Made by a program: the position numbers and the translations under genes
Assembly: GCF_004785665.1 (NCBI RefSeq)
Contig: NZ_SRPJ01000005.1
Span: forward strand, 1-64,000
Origin: Staphylococcus pragensis
GTDB lineage: Bacteria > Bacillota > Bacilli > Staphylococcales > Staphylococcaceae
DNA length: 64,000 nt
Reading direction: 5' to 3'
Part shown: positions 9,150 to 19,261 of the stretch, one piece after another
Numbering within the stretch: the stretch's first letter is position 1
How the letters are laid out: each line of letters begins with the position of its first letter
The notes under the pieces: model-generated
The model's database searches: none
What the model was told of the DNA's origin: nothing
Seen by the model: only the letters and a program-made list of their open reading frames with translations

Positions 9150-9341
9150 ATGAACATTAAAGAATTAATTCATAAATCTTATGAAGATTTATTAAGTTTA
9201 AAAGTGAATTGGTTTAACGGTTTCATGCTAGTTCTTATCGTTTTTGTTTTAAGTAGTATTGCGACGCCGATTGTCGGTGTTCCAGTTGGTTTACTTGGTG
9301 GCGGTTACTTCTTAAAACGCTACGAAGAAAAGAATGATTAA
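9150..9341 (+). CDS. vraH: Small membrane protein, VraH-like
   Basis: The protein has 63 residues: a polar N-terminus (MNIKELIHKSYEDLLSLK) followed by one long hydrophobic segment of about 30 residues with a Gly-rich turn. Size, position directly after vraE and sequence style match S. aureus VraH, a small membrane partner needed for full VraDE-mediated resistance to daptomycin and gallidermin. An AAGAAGG-type site precedes the ATG. Function is assigned by family and context. Confidence 0.75.
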   Translation: MNIKELIHKSYEDLLSLKVNWFNGFMLVLIVFVLSSIATPIVGVPVGLLGGGYFLKRYEEKND

Positions 9342-9369
9342 ATTAAAATTGAATGATTTTAGTATTTAA

Positions 9370-9412
9370 ATGCCAAGAGGAGTAGATTCAACTGCTTCAC
9401 TTGGTATTTTTA
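9370..9412 (+). terminator. Terminator after vraH
   Basis: The outer arms TGCCAAG and CTTGGTA flank an inner GGAGTAG/CTGCTTC stem that uses G-T pairs, and a T-run follows. It closes the yxeA-vraDEH operon. The gap to the surface protein (9413-9677) holds only its promoter and leader. Confidence 0.65.
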
Positions 9413-9600
9413 TATAGTGCTTAATAATGACATTTTCCCAATGACCTTATCATTAGTTTTTCATGGCAAAATTATATATTTCAAATGAAATAAACTTACC
9501 TTTACAAAGCTATATTTTCAATATAAATAATTCATGCAAACAACATTTATTTATTCATTAAAATTTTATAATCGTATCTTATAAATATTTTATTTTAATG

Positions 9601-9628
9601 TTGTATTTTCTTTTAACTCATTTATAAT
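9601..9628 (+). promoter_or_regulatory. Putative promoter of the giant surface protein
   Basis: TTGTAT (9601-9606), a 16-bp spacer and TATAAT (9623-9628) lie about 50 bp upstream of the TTG start. The whole upstream region is very AT-rich. Confidence 0.45.
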
Positions 9629-9677
9629 ATATGTATTAGGCCTAAGCTTAAAATTTAATACTGGAGGACATCAAGAT

Positions 9678-12600
9678 TTGAAACAACATTTGAAACAGAA
9701 ATTCTCTATTAGAAAGTTCACAGTCGGTACTGGTTCTGTCTTATTAGGAACGTTTCTAATTTTGAGTGTTCATGATGTAGCTCATGCGAGCGAATTGAAC
9801 ACTAACAACACGAAATCAACAACGGCTAATAGCTCAGCAAATGCTGATGCTCAAGCCCCAGTAACTCAAGCACCTACGAAAGAGGCTTCTCAAACTGAAA
9901 CTACAAATAAAGATAATACAGTTGCTAAAGAAACTCCGACAACTGAAGTGCAAGCTAGTGAACAGTCAAGTACTCAACATAACACTGTTGCTGATAACTC
10001 AGCGACGCCTAAAACTGAAGTTGCCCCTTCTTCAACAACTAAAGGTGAAGACAGAGAAGCAAAAACGGAAGCTGCTCCTCAAACTGAAACAAATACAATT
10101 ACAGCCGCTTCAGATACAACAAGTCAACCAGCAGTACATAAACGCTCACGTCGCTCAGCTACTGCACCACTTTCATCGGAAGGTATATTAGAAAATAATG
10201 CTACAACAGCATCACCAAACATGGATGATCCTAATGGAGCAACAATTCAAAGTAGACCCGTTAAGATTCCAAAAGCTAAAGATCCTAACACAATTCCAAC
10301 ACAAAACGTATTATTCGAAAAAAATCCAGATCCTAATCAATATACTTTTGCGATTACTGACTTGAAAGACTTTAACGCTTCGTATCATACAAAATATTAT
10401 TATCGTTTATCAAAACCATTTGATGACTCTAAAAATGTAACGATTGAATTAGTAGATGGTGAAACAAACGCCGTAGTAGAAACTAAACGTATTAATTCAC
10501 CTGGAACTGTATCAATAGGTGAAACTTCTTTAGCAAGAGTTGTCGCTGCACGTGATCCTAAAAAAGCGAAATACGGTCATATTAATTTTACGTTTTTACA
10601 AACGTTAGACTCATTTAACAAGACGCTTTCAACAATCAGAGGACGTTTCGCAATAGATGACCAAGGTAGCTTAGAGAATGAACGTAGTGGTATGCAAATC
10701 TATGACGTATTTAACCAAGCAAATGAAGGTACAACAATCACGGACCCTCAATACTATGTACCTGAGGTTGTCCCTCAAACTACTTACTATCGTGTCGTAA
10801 ATAAAAACAATCCTACTTACCAAGCGAATAAAACCGATGTTAATGCGCAAACATACGAACCAAATGAGACTGAAACAGAACTTGCGCGTTATGTAATAAA
10901 AGGTATGGATGGTCAAACATACAATGCATCAAACGTGCGACAATTTGAAGGCTATCATTTATATCAAATGGCAGATCCTGCTAACATGACTGGTCCTATT
11001 ACGCGTCCTTATCAAGTAGGTTTAAGATACGTAGATGCCGAAACTAATAATGGTGGGGTTAAACGTATTAAAGAAATCGTTGAAGAGGATGGTACAACTC
11101 GCGTAGAAGTTTGGACATTATCGGCGGACCATATGTCTGAATCAGCTAAAAACACAGGTATCGATACAACAAACTATGTCAAAGTATACGAAACAACATT
11201 AAAGCCTGGTCAAAGAAATATGAATGATTTAGGTAAGGAAATTTCGATTCCTAGTTATTCTAAACCATTTAAAATTCTCGACGCTAGCCAAGGTGATGGT
11301 GCGGTAGGTAACGTTTTCGTACCTGACCAAACAATTAAAGGTGTTCAAGTAGGTCGTGGTAGTAACTTCCGTTTACAAAACTTATTAACGAAAGCACACC
11401 CTGTTATCTACTATTACACTAAGATTGAACCAGTAGAGGTAACATTATCTGCTAGAAAAGTAGTTAAACGTAATACTTCTTTACCAGGCGGGCAACTAAC
11501 TAATGGACAATTTACATTCAATATCGTAGCTGGACCAAATTCACCAGCCATCCCAGCTGCATCTCAATCTAAAACAAATGCAGCAGACGGTTCGGTAACG
11601 TTTGATAAAATTTCATTTACTAAACCAGGTACGTACACTTATACAATAACTGAAAATAAAACTAACTTAAGTCCAGATTATGATGCTGAGCCTTTAACAG
11701 TGACTGCAACAGTTACAGTCACTGAAGAAAACGGTGTCTTAAAATCAAATGTAGCTTATGCTTATAATTCTGATACTGATGGGAACCAAGCATTTACAAA
11801 CTATTATGTTGCACCAAAACAATTAAATTTTGATGTACATTTCACTAAAGATTTAACTGGTCGTCCATTAACTGATGGCGAATTCCATTTCAATATGAAA
11901 AATGCTGCTGGTGAAGTCATTGCCACAGGTACAAATGATGCTCAAGGTCAAATTAACTTTGAATTCATCGATGGTAAACGCCCTACTTACACAAATACTG
12001 ACGCAGGTAGAACTTTCACTTATACTGTTGAAGAAGTGCCTGGTAGCGAACAAGGCGTAACTTACGATCCGATGAAAGCTACAGTAACTGTTAATGTTAC
12101 TAAAACTCAAAACCAAGACTTACATGTGCTCACTGTAACTTCTGTAGCACCTAGAGATACTGAATTCAATAACGTTTATACACCTACTCCTGCTAAAGCA
12201 AAAATTGAGTTCACTAAAGTATTAGCAGGTAAAAAATTAACAGATGGTGCTTTTGAATTCACTCTTTCTGAAGATGGAGAAGTACTTCAAACAGTTAGAA
12301 ATGTAAATGGTAAGGTAACATTCCAAGATATTTCTTATAGTAGTGAAGGAAACCATACTTACACTATCCAAGAAGTTAGAGGCACAGACGCAAACATCGA
12401 TTATGACCCAATGGTAGCAACTGTAAACGTTAACGTTATCGAAGATCCATCTACACATAATCTTGAAGCAATCGTTGACAATCCTCAAGATACTGAATTT
12501 GATAACTACTATGTTGCACCTAAACAATTAAATTTTGACGTGGACTTCACTAAAGATTTAGCTGGTCGTCCTTTACGCGATGGCGAATTCCACTTCAACA

Positions 12601-15600
12601 TGAAAAATGCTGCTGGCGAAGTCATTGCCACAGGTACAAACAATGAAAATGGACGAATTACATTTACATTTGTTGATGGCAAACGTCCTACTTATACAAA
12701 TACAGATGCTGGTAAATCATTCACTTATACTGTGGAAGAAGTGCCAAGTGATGAACTAGGTATTACAAGTGACCCTATGAAAGCCACTGTTACCGTTAAT
12801 GTAACAAAATCTGAAGACCAAGGTCTTCGTGTACTTACAGTAACATCTGTTGCACCTAAAGATACTGAGTTCAATAACTTATTCACACCAACAACTATAA
12901 AAGCGAAAATTGAATTGACTAAAACTTTAGCTGGTAAAGCATTAACTGACGGTGAATTCCAATTCACACTTTCTGAAAATGATGAAGTCATTCAAACTGT
13001 GACAAACCAAAACGGTAAAATAGTATTCGACAACCTCACATATACTGAAAAAGGCATGCATATGTACAATGTTAAAGAGGTAGTTGGTACTGATACAAAT
13101 ATCGACTATGATCCGATGGTAGCCGTAGTATTAGTCAATGTAATTGAAGATCCTTCAACTGGTGGTTTAGAAGCTGTCATCGTTAACCCTGATGATACTG
13201 AATTCGACAACTACTACGTTAAACCAAAAGAATTAGACTTTGGTGTTAAATTCACTAAAGAACTAGCTGGTCGTCCTTTACAAGATGGTGAATTCCACTT
13301 CAATATGAAAGATGCAAACGGTGAAGTGATTGCGACTGGTACTAACAACGCAGCTGGTGAAATCACATTTACATTTGTTGATGGTAAACGTCCTACTTAT
13401 ACAAATGCTGATGCTGGTAAATCATTCACTTATACTGTGGAAGAAGTGCCTAGTGATGAACAAGGTATGATTAGCGACCCTATGAAAGCAACTGTTACAG
13501 TGAATGTAACGAAAGACTTACATGTTCTTACTGCAACATCTGTTGCTCCAGCAGATACTGAATTCAATAACATCTATACACCGGCACCAGCGAAAGCAAA
13601 ATTTGAATTTACTAAAGCATTAACTGGTAAAGCGTTAACTGATGGTGAATTCCAATTCACACTTTCTGAAAATGGTGAAGTGATTCAAACCGTTACTAAC
13701 AAAGACGGCAAAGTTTCATTCGATGAAATTTCTTACAACGAAGAAGGACTTCACACTTATACTGTCAAAGAAGTAGCTGGTACTGATGCAAACATCGATT
13801 ACGATCCTATGGTAGCTACAGTAATAGTTAATGTTACTAAAAACAGTACAACTGGTAACTACGAAGCTAACGTGATTACACCTGACGATACTGAATTCGA
13901 TAACTACTATGTTAAACCGAAAGAATTAGAATTTGGTGTTAAATTCACTAAAGAATTAGCTGGTCGTCCTTTAGCTGACCAAGAGTTCCACTTCAATATG
14001 AAAGATGCGAACGGTGAAGTGATTGCGACTGGTACAAACAATGCTGATGGTGAAATCACATTTACATTTGTTGATGGTAAACGTCCTACTTATACAAATG
14101 CTGATGCTGGTAAATCATTTACTTATACTGTGGAAGAAGTACCAAGTGAAGAACAAGGCGTTACAAGCGACCCTATGAAAGCAACTGTAACAGTGAATGT
14201 AACGAAAGACTTGCATGTTCTTACTGCAACATCCGTTGCACCGGCAGACACTGAATTCAATAACATTTATACACCTGCACCAGCGAAAGCAAAATTTGAA
14301 TTTACTAAAGTGTTAACTGGTAAAGCGTTGACTGACGGTGAATTCCAATTCACACTTTCTGAAAATGGTGAAGTAATTCAAACCGTTACTAACAAAGACG
14401 GCAAAGTTTCATTCGATGAAATTTCTTACAACGAAGAAGGACTTCATACTTATACCGTTAAAGAGGTAACTGGCACAGATAGTAATATCGACTATGATCC
14501 TATGGAAGCAACAGTTACAGTAAATGTAACGAAAAATAGCACAACTGGTAACTACGAAGCTACTGTCATTACACCTGATGACACTGAATTCGATAACTTC
14601 TATGTTGCACCTAAAGAATTAAACTTTGATGTAGAATTCACTAAAGCATTAACAGGTCGCGACTTAAAAGATCAAGAATTCCAATTCAATATGAAAGATG
14701 CGAATGGCGAAGTCATTGCGACTGGTACTAATAATGCAGAAGGTAAAATCTCATTTACATTTGTAGATGGTAAACGTCCTACTTATACAAATGCAGATGC
14801 TGGTAAAACATTTACTTACACTGTTGAAGAAGTACCAAGTACAGAAGTAGGTGTTACAAGTGATACAATGAAAGCCACTGTAACAGTGAATGTAACGAAA
14901 GACTTACATGTCCTTACTGCAACATCTGTTGCACCGGCAGACACTGAGTTCAATAATACTTTTGTACCACCAACACCGCCAACACCACACTTCCAACCTG
15001 AAAAATTCGATTTATCAGTAGAAAAATTTGATATCACAGGTAACAAATTATTAGATGATGATAGCGAATTGGCAAATAAATATGCTGATACAGTTAGCAA
15101 CCCATATGCTGATCAAACAGATAATAATGAACCTGAAAATATTAATACAAAAGCATTAAGCCATGGTGACACAATCGTTTACCAAGTATGGTTAGACACA
15201 ACTCAATTAACTGCTGCTAACAAAATTAATCAATTAGGTATTACCGATGATTATGATGAAGCAAGCGTAGAAGTTTCTGATATCAAAGCTTATGATGGCG
15301 TAACTGGTCAAGATGTGACTCATTTATTCGATATCGTTAACAATAATGGTGTAATCACTGCGACTACTAAAGAAAACTTAGTAACTGACCATGTAATTGA
15401 TAATAATCAAATGCCATTTGGACGTTATTACAAATTTGATATCGTTGGTACAGTTAAAGCTGACGCAGTCGGTGGAAAAGAAATTACAAACGTAGCTAAC
15501 CAATCTGCTCAATTCTTTAACCCAGTTAAAGGTGGCAATGAAGTACCACCTCCACCAACAACTGAAAAACGTATTAATAAAGTGAAACCTGAACCAGCTA

Positions 15601-18248
15601 ATATCGAACTTAAAGTCACTAAGAAACTTGAAGGTGGAGACCTTAAAGGCGGAGACTTCACATTCGTATTAACTGATTTAGATCATCCTGAACAACCAGT
15701 TCAACAAGCTACTAACGATGCAAATGGTAATGTAAAATTCTTACCAATTAAATATAACGAAGTAGGTAAGCACTCTTACCTTGTAACTGAAAAAGTTGGT
15801 ACAGAAGCTAACGTTCATTACGATACAATGTCAATCATCGTTAATGTTGATGTAACTAAAGACGAAGTTACTGGCAACTTAAAAACACATGTGAACTATG
15901 TAAGTACAGGCGGTAATTCTATTGGCTCAAACGATACTGAGTTCAACAATACAATTACTCCACCGCCACCAGTAGTTCCGCCAACACCGGTATATCAACC
16001 TGAAAAATTTGATTTATCAGTCGAAAAATTCGATTTAACTGGTAATAAATTATTAGATGATGACAGCGAATTAGCGAATAAATACGCTGATACAAATAAA
16101 AACCCTTACGCTGACCAAACTAATAATAATGAACCTGAAAACATCAACACGAAAGAACTAAACCGTGGAGATAAAATCGTTTACCAAGTATGGTTAGATA
16201 CTACGAAATTAACTGAAGCGAATAAAATCAATAAATTAGGTATTACTGATGATTACGATGAGTCTAGCGTAGATGTACAAAGTATCAAAGCTTATGATGG
16301 CGTAACTGGTCAAGATGTATCTTACTTATTCGACATCGTTAACAATAATGGTGTTATCACAGCTACATCTAAAGAAAGCCTAGTGAAAGATCATGTCATC
16401 GATAACGAACAAATGCCATTTGGACGTTACTATAAATTTGATATCGTCGGTACAGTGAAAGCTGACGCAGTAGCTGGAAAAGATTTCACTAACATTGCGA
16501 ACCAATCTGTTCAATACTTCAATCCAGTTAAAGGTGGCAATGAGGTACCACCTCCACCACCATCAGAAAAACGTGTAAACAAAGTAAAACCAGCACCAGC
16601 TGATATCGAACTTAAAGTGACTAAGAAACTTGAAGGTGGTCAACTTAAAGGTGGAGACTTCACATTCGTATTAACTGATTTGGATAATCCTAACCAAGTC
16701 GTTCAAGAAGTAACAAATGATGCGAATGGTATTGTGAAATTCTCAACAATGAAATATAAAGAAGTAGGTACACATTCTTACCTTGTTACTGAAAAAGTTG
16801 GAACAGATGCAAATGTAGATTACGATGCAATGAACATTTTAGTTAACGTTAATGTAACTAAAGATGAAACTACAGGTAATCTTAAAGCAGCTGTGAAATA
16901 TATCAGTACAGGTGGTAAATCTATTGGTGCAAATGATACTGAATTTAACAACACAGTTAAACCTCCAGTACCGCCAACACCAGTGGTACAACCTGAGAAA
17001 TTTGATTTATCAGTTGAAAAATTCGACTTAACTGGTAAGAAATTATTAGACGATGATAGTGAGTTAGCGAATAAATACGCTGATACAAATAAAAACCCAT
17101 ACGCTGATCAAACAAGTAACAATGAACCTGAAAATATTAATACAAAAGCATTAAATCGTGGAGATAAAATCGTTTACCAAGTATGGTTAGATACTACGAA
17201 ATTAACTGAAGCGAATAAAATTAATAAATTAGGTATTACTGATGATTACGATGAATCAAGCGTAGCTATACAGCACATTAAAGCTTATGACGGTGTTACT
17301 GGCCAAGATGTGACTCACTTATTCGATATTGTTGATACAAATGGTGTCATCACAGCAACTACTAAAGAAAACTTAGTAAAAGACCATGTGATTGATAACG
17401 CACAAATACCATTTGGACGTTACTACAAATTTGACATTGTTGGTGTAATTAGAAATGATGCTAAAGCTAATAAAGACATCACTAACGTGGCTAACCAATC
17501 TGTTCAATTCTTTAACCCAGTTAAAGGTGGCAATGAGGTACCACCTCCACCAACAACTGAAAAACGTATTAACAAAGTCAAACCAGTACCAGCAAAATTC
17601 GAATTCAAAGTGACTAAGAAACTTGAAGGTGGTCAACTTAAAGGTGGAGATTACACATTCATCTTAACTGACTTAAATAGTCCTGATCACCCAGTTCAAT
17701 TAGCAACAAACGATGTTAATGGTAAAGTGAACTTCTTACCAATTAAATTCGATAAAGTAGGAACTTACTCTTACCTAATCACTGAAAAAGTGGGTACAGA
17801 CCAAAATATCGACTACGATACAATGTCAATCGTAGCTACTGTAGTTGTAACTGAAAATCCAACTACAGGTGACTTACAAGCGAAAGTAAGTTACATCAGT
17901 ACAGGTGGTAAAGCAATTGGATTAGATGATACTGAGTTTAACAATAAAGTTAAACCACCAGTACCACCAAAACCTGACAAACCACCATATTGCCCACCAC
18001 GTCATCCAGGTAAGCCACCGGTTCATCCGCCACATCATCCGGGTAAACCACCGGTTCCACCTAAAACACCAGGTGTACCACCGACACATCACGTGCCACC
18101 TACACCTGAACAACCAAATAAACCTAAACATCTTCCTAAAACTGGTAGCGAAGAAACTAACACTAACGCGCCATTATTAGCTACAATGTTTGCAGGTTTA
18201 GGTAGCATCTTATTATTTGGTAGAAGAAGAAAAAAAGAAGATAAATAA
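9678..18248 (+). CDS. Giant LPXTG surface protein with Spy0128-like isopeptide domains
   Basis: The protein has 2856 residues and is wall-anchored. It starts with TTG, with a GGAGG site 10 bp upstream. A YSIRK-type signal peptide (FSIRKFTVGTGSVLLG, residues 10-25) ends near AHAS. A Ser/Thr/Glu-rich low-complexity stretch runs to about 165, then a globular region of unknown type (about 195-580). Ten Spy0128/FctA-like domains of about 117 residues follow (about 585-1760), then three longer units of about 328 residues (about 1770-2755). Each domain shows an early FTK or VTK lysine, a central EEV or KEV glutamate and a terminal FNN or FDN asparagine, the residues that form intramolecular Lys-Asn bonds in this fold. 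A Pro/His-rich wall-spanning segment precedes LPKTG (about 2819), a hydrophobic stretch and a RRRKKEDK tail. It is probably a long protease-resistant stalk; the ligand is unknown. Confidence 0.9.
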   Translation: MKQHLKQKFSIRKFTVGTGSVLLGTFLILSVHDVAHASELNTNNTKSTTANSSANADAQAPVTQAPTKEASQTETTNKDNTVAKETPTTEVQASEQSSTQHNTVADNSATPKTEVAPSSTTKGEDREAKTEAAPQTETNTITAASDTTSQPAVHKRSRRSATAPLSSEGILENNATTASPNMDDPNGATIQSRPVKIPKAKDPNTIPTQNVLFEKNPDPNQYTFAITDLKDFNASYHTKYYYRLSKPFDDSKNVTIELVDGETNAVVETKRINSPGTVSIGETSLARVVAARDPKKAKYGHINFTFLQTLDSFNKTLSTIRGRFAIDDQGSLENERSGMQIYDVFNQANEGTTITDPQYYVPEVVPQTTYYRVVNKNNPTYQANKTDVNAQTYEPNETETELARYVIKGMDGQTYNASNVRQFEGYHLYQMADPANMTGPITRPYQVGLRYVDAETNNGGVKRIKEIVEEDGTTRVEVWTLSADHMSESAKNTGIDTTNYVKVYETTLKPGQRNMNDLGKEISIPSYSKPFKILDASQGDGAVGNVFVPDQTIKGVQVGRGSNFRLQNLLTKAHPVIYYYTKIEPVEVTLSARKVVKRNTSLPGGQLTNGQFTFNIVAGPNSPAIPAASQSKTNAADGSVTFDKISFTKPGTYTYTITENKTNLSPDYDAEPLTVTATVTVTEENGVLKSNVAYAYNSDTDGNQAFTNYYVAPKQLNFDVHFTKDLTGRPLTDGEFHFNMKNAAGEVIATGTNDAQGQINFEFIDGKRPTYTNTDAGRTFTYTVEEVPGSEQGVTYDPMKATVTVNVTKTQNQDLHVLTVTSVAPRDTEFNNVYTPTPAKAKIEFTKVLAGKKLTDGAFEFTLSEDGEVLQTVRNVNGKVTFQDISYSSEGNHTYTIQEVRGTDANIDYDPMVATVNVNVIEDPSTHNLEAIVDNPQDTEFDNYYVAPKQLNFDVDFTKDLAGRPLRDGEFHFNMKNAAGEVIATGTNNENGRITFTFVDGKRPTYTNTDAGKSFTYTVEEVPSDELGITSDPMKATVTVNVTKSEDQGLRVLTVTSVAPKDTEFNNLFTPTTIKAKIELTKTLAGKALTDGEFQFTLSENDEVIQTVTNQNGKIVFDNLTYTEKGMHMYNVKEVVGTDTNIDYDPMVAVVLVNVIEDPSTGGLEAVIVNPDDTEFDNYYVKPKELDFGVKFTKELAGRPLQDGEFHFNMKDANGEVIATGTNNAAGEITFTFVDGKRPTYTNADAGKSFTYTVEEVPSDEQGMISDPMKATVTVNVTKDLHVLTATSVAPADTEFNNIYTPAPAKAKFEFTKALTGKALTDGEFQFTLSENGEVIQTVTNKDGKVSFDEISYNEEGLHTYTVKEVAGTDANIDYDPMVATVIVNVTKNSTTGNYEANVITPDDTEFDNYYVKPKELEFGVKFTKELAGRPLADQEFHFNMKDANGEVIATGTNNADGEITFTFVDGKRPTYTNADAGKSFTYTVEEVPSEEQGVTSDPMKATVTVNVTKDLHVLTATSVAPADTEFNNIYTPAPAKAKFEFTKVLTGKALTDGEFQFTLSENGEVIQTVTNKDGKVSFDEISYNEEGLHTYTVKEVTGTDSNIDYDPMEATVTVNVTKNSTTGNYEATVITPDDTEFDNFYVAPKELNFDVEFTKALTGRDLKDQEFQFNMKDANGEVIATGTNNAEGKISFTFVDGKRPTYTNADAGKTFTYTVEEVPSTEVGVTSDTMKATVTVNVTKDLHVLTATSVAPADTEFNNTFVPPTPPTPHFQPEKFDLSVEKFDITGNKLLDDDSELANKYADTVSNPYADQTDNNEPENINTKALSHGDTIVYQVWLDTTQLTAANKINQLGITDDYDEASVEVSDIKAYDGVTGQDVTHLFDIVNNNGVITATTKENLVTDHVIDNNQMPFGRYYKFDIVGTVKADAVGGKEITNVANQSAQFFNPVKGGNEVPPPPTTEKRINKVKPEPANIELKVTKKLEGGDLKGGDFTFVLTDLDHPEQPVQQATNDANGNVKFLPIKYNEVGKHSYLVTEKVGTEANVHYDTMSIIVNVDVTKDEVTGNLKTHVNYVSTGGNSIGSNDTEFNNTITPPPPVVPPTPVYQPEKFDLSVEKFDLTGNKLLDDDSELANKYADTNKNPYADQTNNNEPENINTKELNRGDKIVYQVWLDTTKLTEANKINKLGITDDYDESSVDVQSIKAYDGVTGQDVSYLFDIVNNNGVITATSKESLVKDHVIDNEQMPFGRYYKFDIVGTVKADAVAGKDFTNIANQSVQYFNPVKGGNEVPPPPPSEKRVNKVKPAPADIELKVTKKLEGGQLKGGDFTFVLTDLDNPNQVVQEVTNDANGIVKFSTMKYKEVGTHSYLVTEKVGTDANVDYDAMNILVNVNVTKDETTGNLKAAVKYISTGGKSIGANDTEFNNTVKPPVPPTPVVQPEKFDLSVEKFDLTGKKLLDDDSELANKYADTNKNPYADQTSNNEPENINTKALNRGDKIVYQVWLDTTKLTEANKINKLGITDDYDESSVAIQHIKAYDGVTGQDVTHLFDIVDTNGVITATTKENLVKDHVIDNAQIPFGRYYKFDIVGVIRNDAKANKDITNVANQSVQFFNPVKGGNEVPPPPTTEKRINKVKPVPAKFEFKVTKKLEGGQLKGGDYTFILTDLNSPDHPVQLATNDVNGKVNFLPIKFDKVGTYSYLITEKVGTDQNIDYDTMSIVATVVVTENPTTGDLQAKVSYISTGGKAIGLDDTEFNNKVKPPVPPKPDKPPYCPPRHPGKPPVHPPHHPGKPPVPPKTPGVPPTHHVPPTPEQPNKPKHLPKTGSEETNTNAPLLATMFAGLGSILLFGRRRKKEDK
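11814..14960 (+). repeat. Alternating A/B repeats encoding isopeptide domains
   Basis: Two related unit types alternate, each about 350 bp: one beginning K-[QE]-L-x-F-x-V-x-F and one beginning A-K-A-K-[IF]-E-[FL]. Together they make a superrepeat of about 700 bp, repeated about 4.5 times, with unit starts near 11814, 12526, 13222, 13919 and 14618. The 13222 and 13919 copies are close to identical over long stretches, which points to recent duplication or gene conversion. Confidence 0.85.
14980..17945 (+). repeat. Three long direct repeats of about 985 bp
   Basis: Each unit begins with QPEKFDLSVEKFD, continues with LLDDDSELANKYADT and NPVKGGNEVPPPP, and ends with an isopeptide domain (VTKKLEGG ... 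DTEFNN). Units start near 14995, 15990 and 16985. The linker between units is Pro-rich (PPPPVVPPTP, PPVPPTP). Confidence 0.85.
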
Positions 18249-18268
18249 TCTCCTTTAACTGCCAAAAG

Positions 18269-18304
18269 ACCTAAGAAGACTTTGCTCTTCTTAGGTCCTT
18301 TTTT
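18269..18304 (+). terminator. Terminator of the surface protein gene
   Basis: The arms GACCTAAGAAG (18269-18279) and CTTCTTAGGTC (18287-18297) pair perfectly and are followed by CCTTTTTT. Confidence 0.85.
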
Positions 18305-18342
18305 ATACTATAAAAGTGACACAAGACATGTTTAGCCTTGTA

Positions 18343-18882
18343 TCACTTCTCATAAGCTTTCAAAACAATTTTCAACATTTTTTCGATATAATCTTCGTCT
18401 AGTACATTAGGTTTAATTAAAATATTAAAATAAATTGGTGAAAAAATTAAATCAATAAACATATCTTGATCCGCTTCATCAATATGTCTAGCTACGATAG
18501 CCTTTAAACTCTTGCGATTACTCTCAAAATAACCTTTCATAAACAATTCGCGAGCTTCACTTTGTTGATTACTAATCAATATTTCAATAACTGCGCGTCC
18601 CAAATTTGTTTTATAAACTTCCATAATTCTTACTAAAAATGAATATAAATCACTATATAAATCTTCATATCCATGTTCAAAAACTTGAGTTCGACTGACA
18701 AACATATCTACAATAATTGAGGATTTATCTTTCCAACGTCGATATACTGTAGCTTTAGATATACCTGTATTCTCTGCAAGTTGATCAATTGTAATTTCTC
18801 TAAAATGTGTCGTTTCTAATAACTTATCTATTTCATTAAATATTTTATGATTGATTGTCGGATCTTTCGGTCTTCCAGCCAT
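18343..18882 (-). CDS. TetR-family transcriptional repressor
   Basis: The protein has 179 residues. The N-terminal helix-turn-helix is clear (ITIDQLAENTGISKATVYRRWKDK, about residues 30-53), followed by a helical ligand-binding domain of the AefR/TetR_C type with no recognisable ligand signature. The start follows AAGAAGGGG and overlaps the end of the upstream DUF3147 gene by 38 bp, so it is the last gene of a three-gene operon. The perfect palindrome upstream of that operon is its probable operator, giving autoregulation. Confidence 0.85.
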   Translation of the reverse strand: MAGRPKDPTINHKIFNEIDKLLETTHFREITIDQLAENTGISKATVYRRWKDKSSIIVDMFVSRTQVFEHGYEDLYSDLYSFLVRIMEVYKTNLGRAVIEILISNQQSEARELFMKGYFESNRKSLKAIVARHIDEADQDMFIDLIFSPIYFNILIKPNVLDEDYIEKMLKIVLKAYEK

Positions 18883-19243
18883 GTTTTCCCCTTCTTAAAT
18901 GTGCAATAAATTCTACTAGTTCAAATATGATTACCGCACTAACAAACCATACGATAAATCCTACTACAATACTTAATAACCATTGATTAGTATAGTATAG
19001 CATCGCCCAAGTGGCTAAGATACTAAATAGCACACCAGTCATTCCAAAAACAGCGCCCCTACTCACGTGTTTCGCAATGACGTCGCCATGTTGCATGCCC
19101 GTAATAAATAATGAAACTAAAAAGACTGCAGGTAATGTAGCAAATACTCCACCTAATTCTTTCCAAGGTAAAATAACTGAAATAATATAGCTTAATGTGA
19201 CTGCCATGCCACCAACAAGAAATTTGATAAATGCTAATTTCAT
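18845..19243 (-). CDS. DUF3147 membrane protein, copy 2
   Basis: The protein has about 132 residues and four predicted helices, starting MKLAFIKFLVGGMAVTLSY, which is the typical opening of DUF3147 proteins. The frame opens with a TTG at 19258, but that codon is part of the ribosome site TTGGAGGC, so the ATG at 19243 is the likely start. It sits 18 bp after the stop of the sister DUF3147 gene and overlaps tetR. Two related four-helix proteins side by side may form a heteromeric complex, but no activity is known. Confidence 0.75.
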   Translation of the reverse strand: MKLAFIKFLVGGMAVTLSYIISVILPWKELGGVFATLPAVFLVSLFITGMQHGDVIAKHVSRGAVFGMTGVLFSILATWAMLYYTNQWLLSIVVGFIVWFVSAVIIFELVEFIAHLRRGKHGWKTERSDNQS

Positions 19244-19261
19244 TGAAAATGCCTCCAACTA

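Noticed and set aside
11814..17945. Regularly spaced repeats that could be read as a CRISPR-like array
   Set aside because: The repeats are 350-1000 bp, fully coding and in frame; they are protein domain repeats.
17922..18180. Open frames on both strands over the Pro/His-rich segment
   Set aside because: They are products of the repetitive CCA/CAT-rich coding sequence of the wall-spanning region; neither has a ribosome site.
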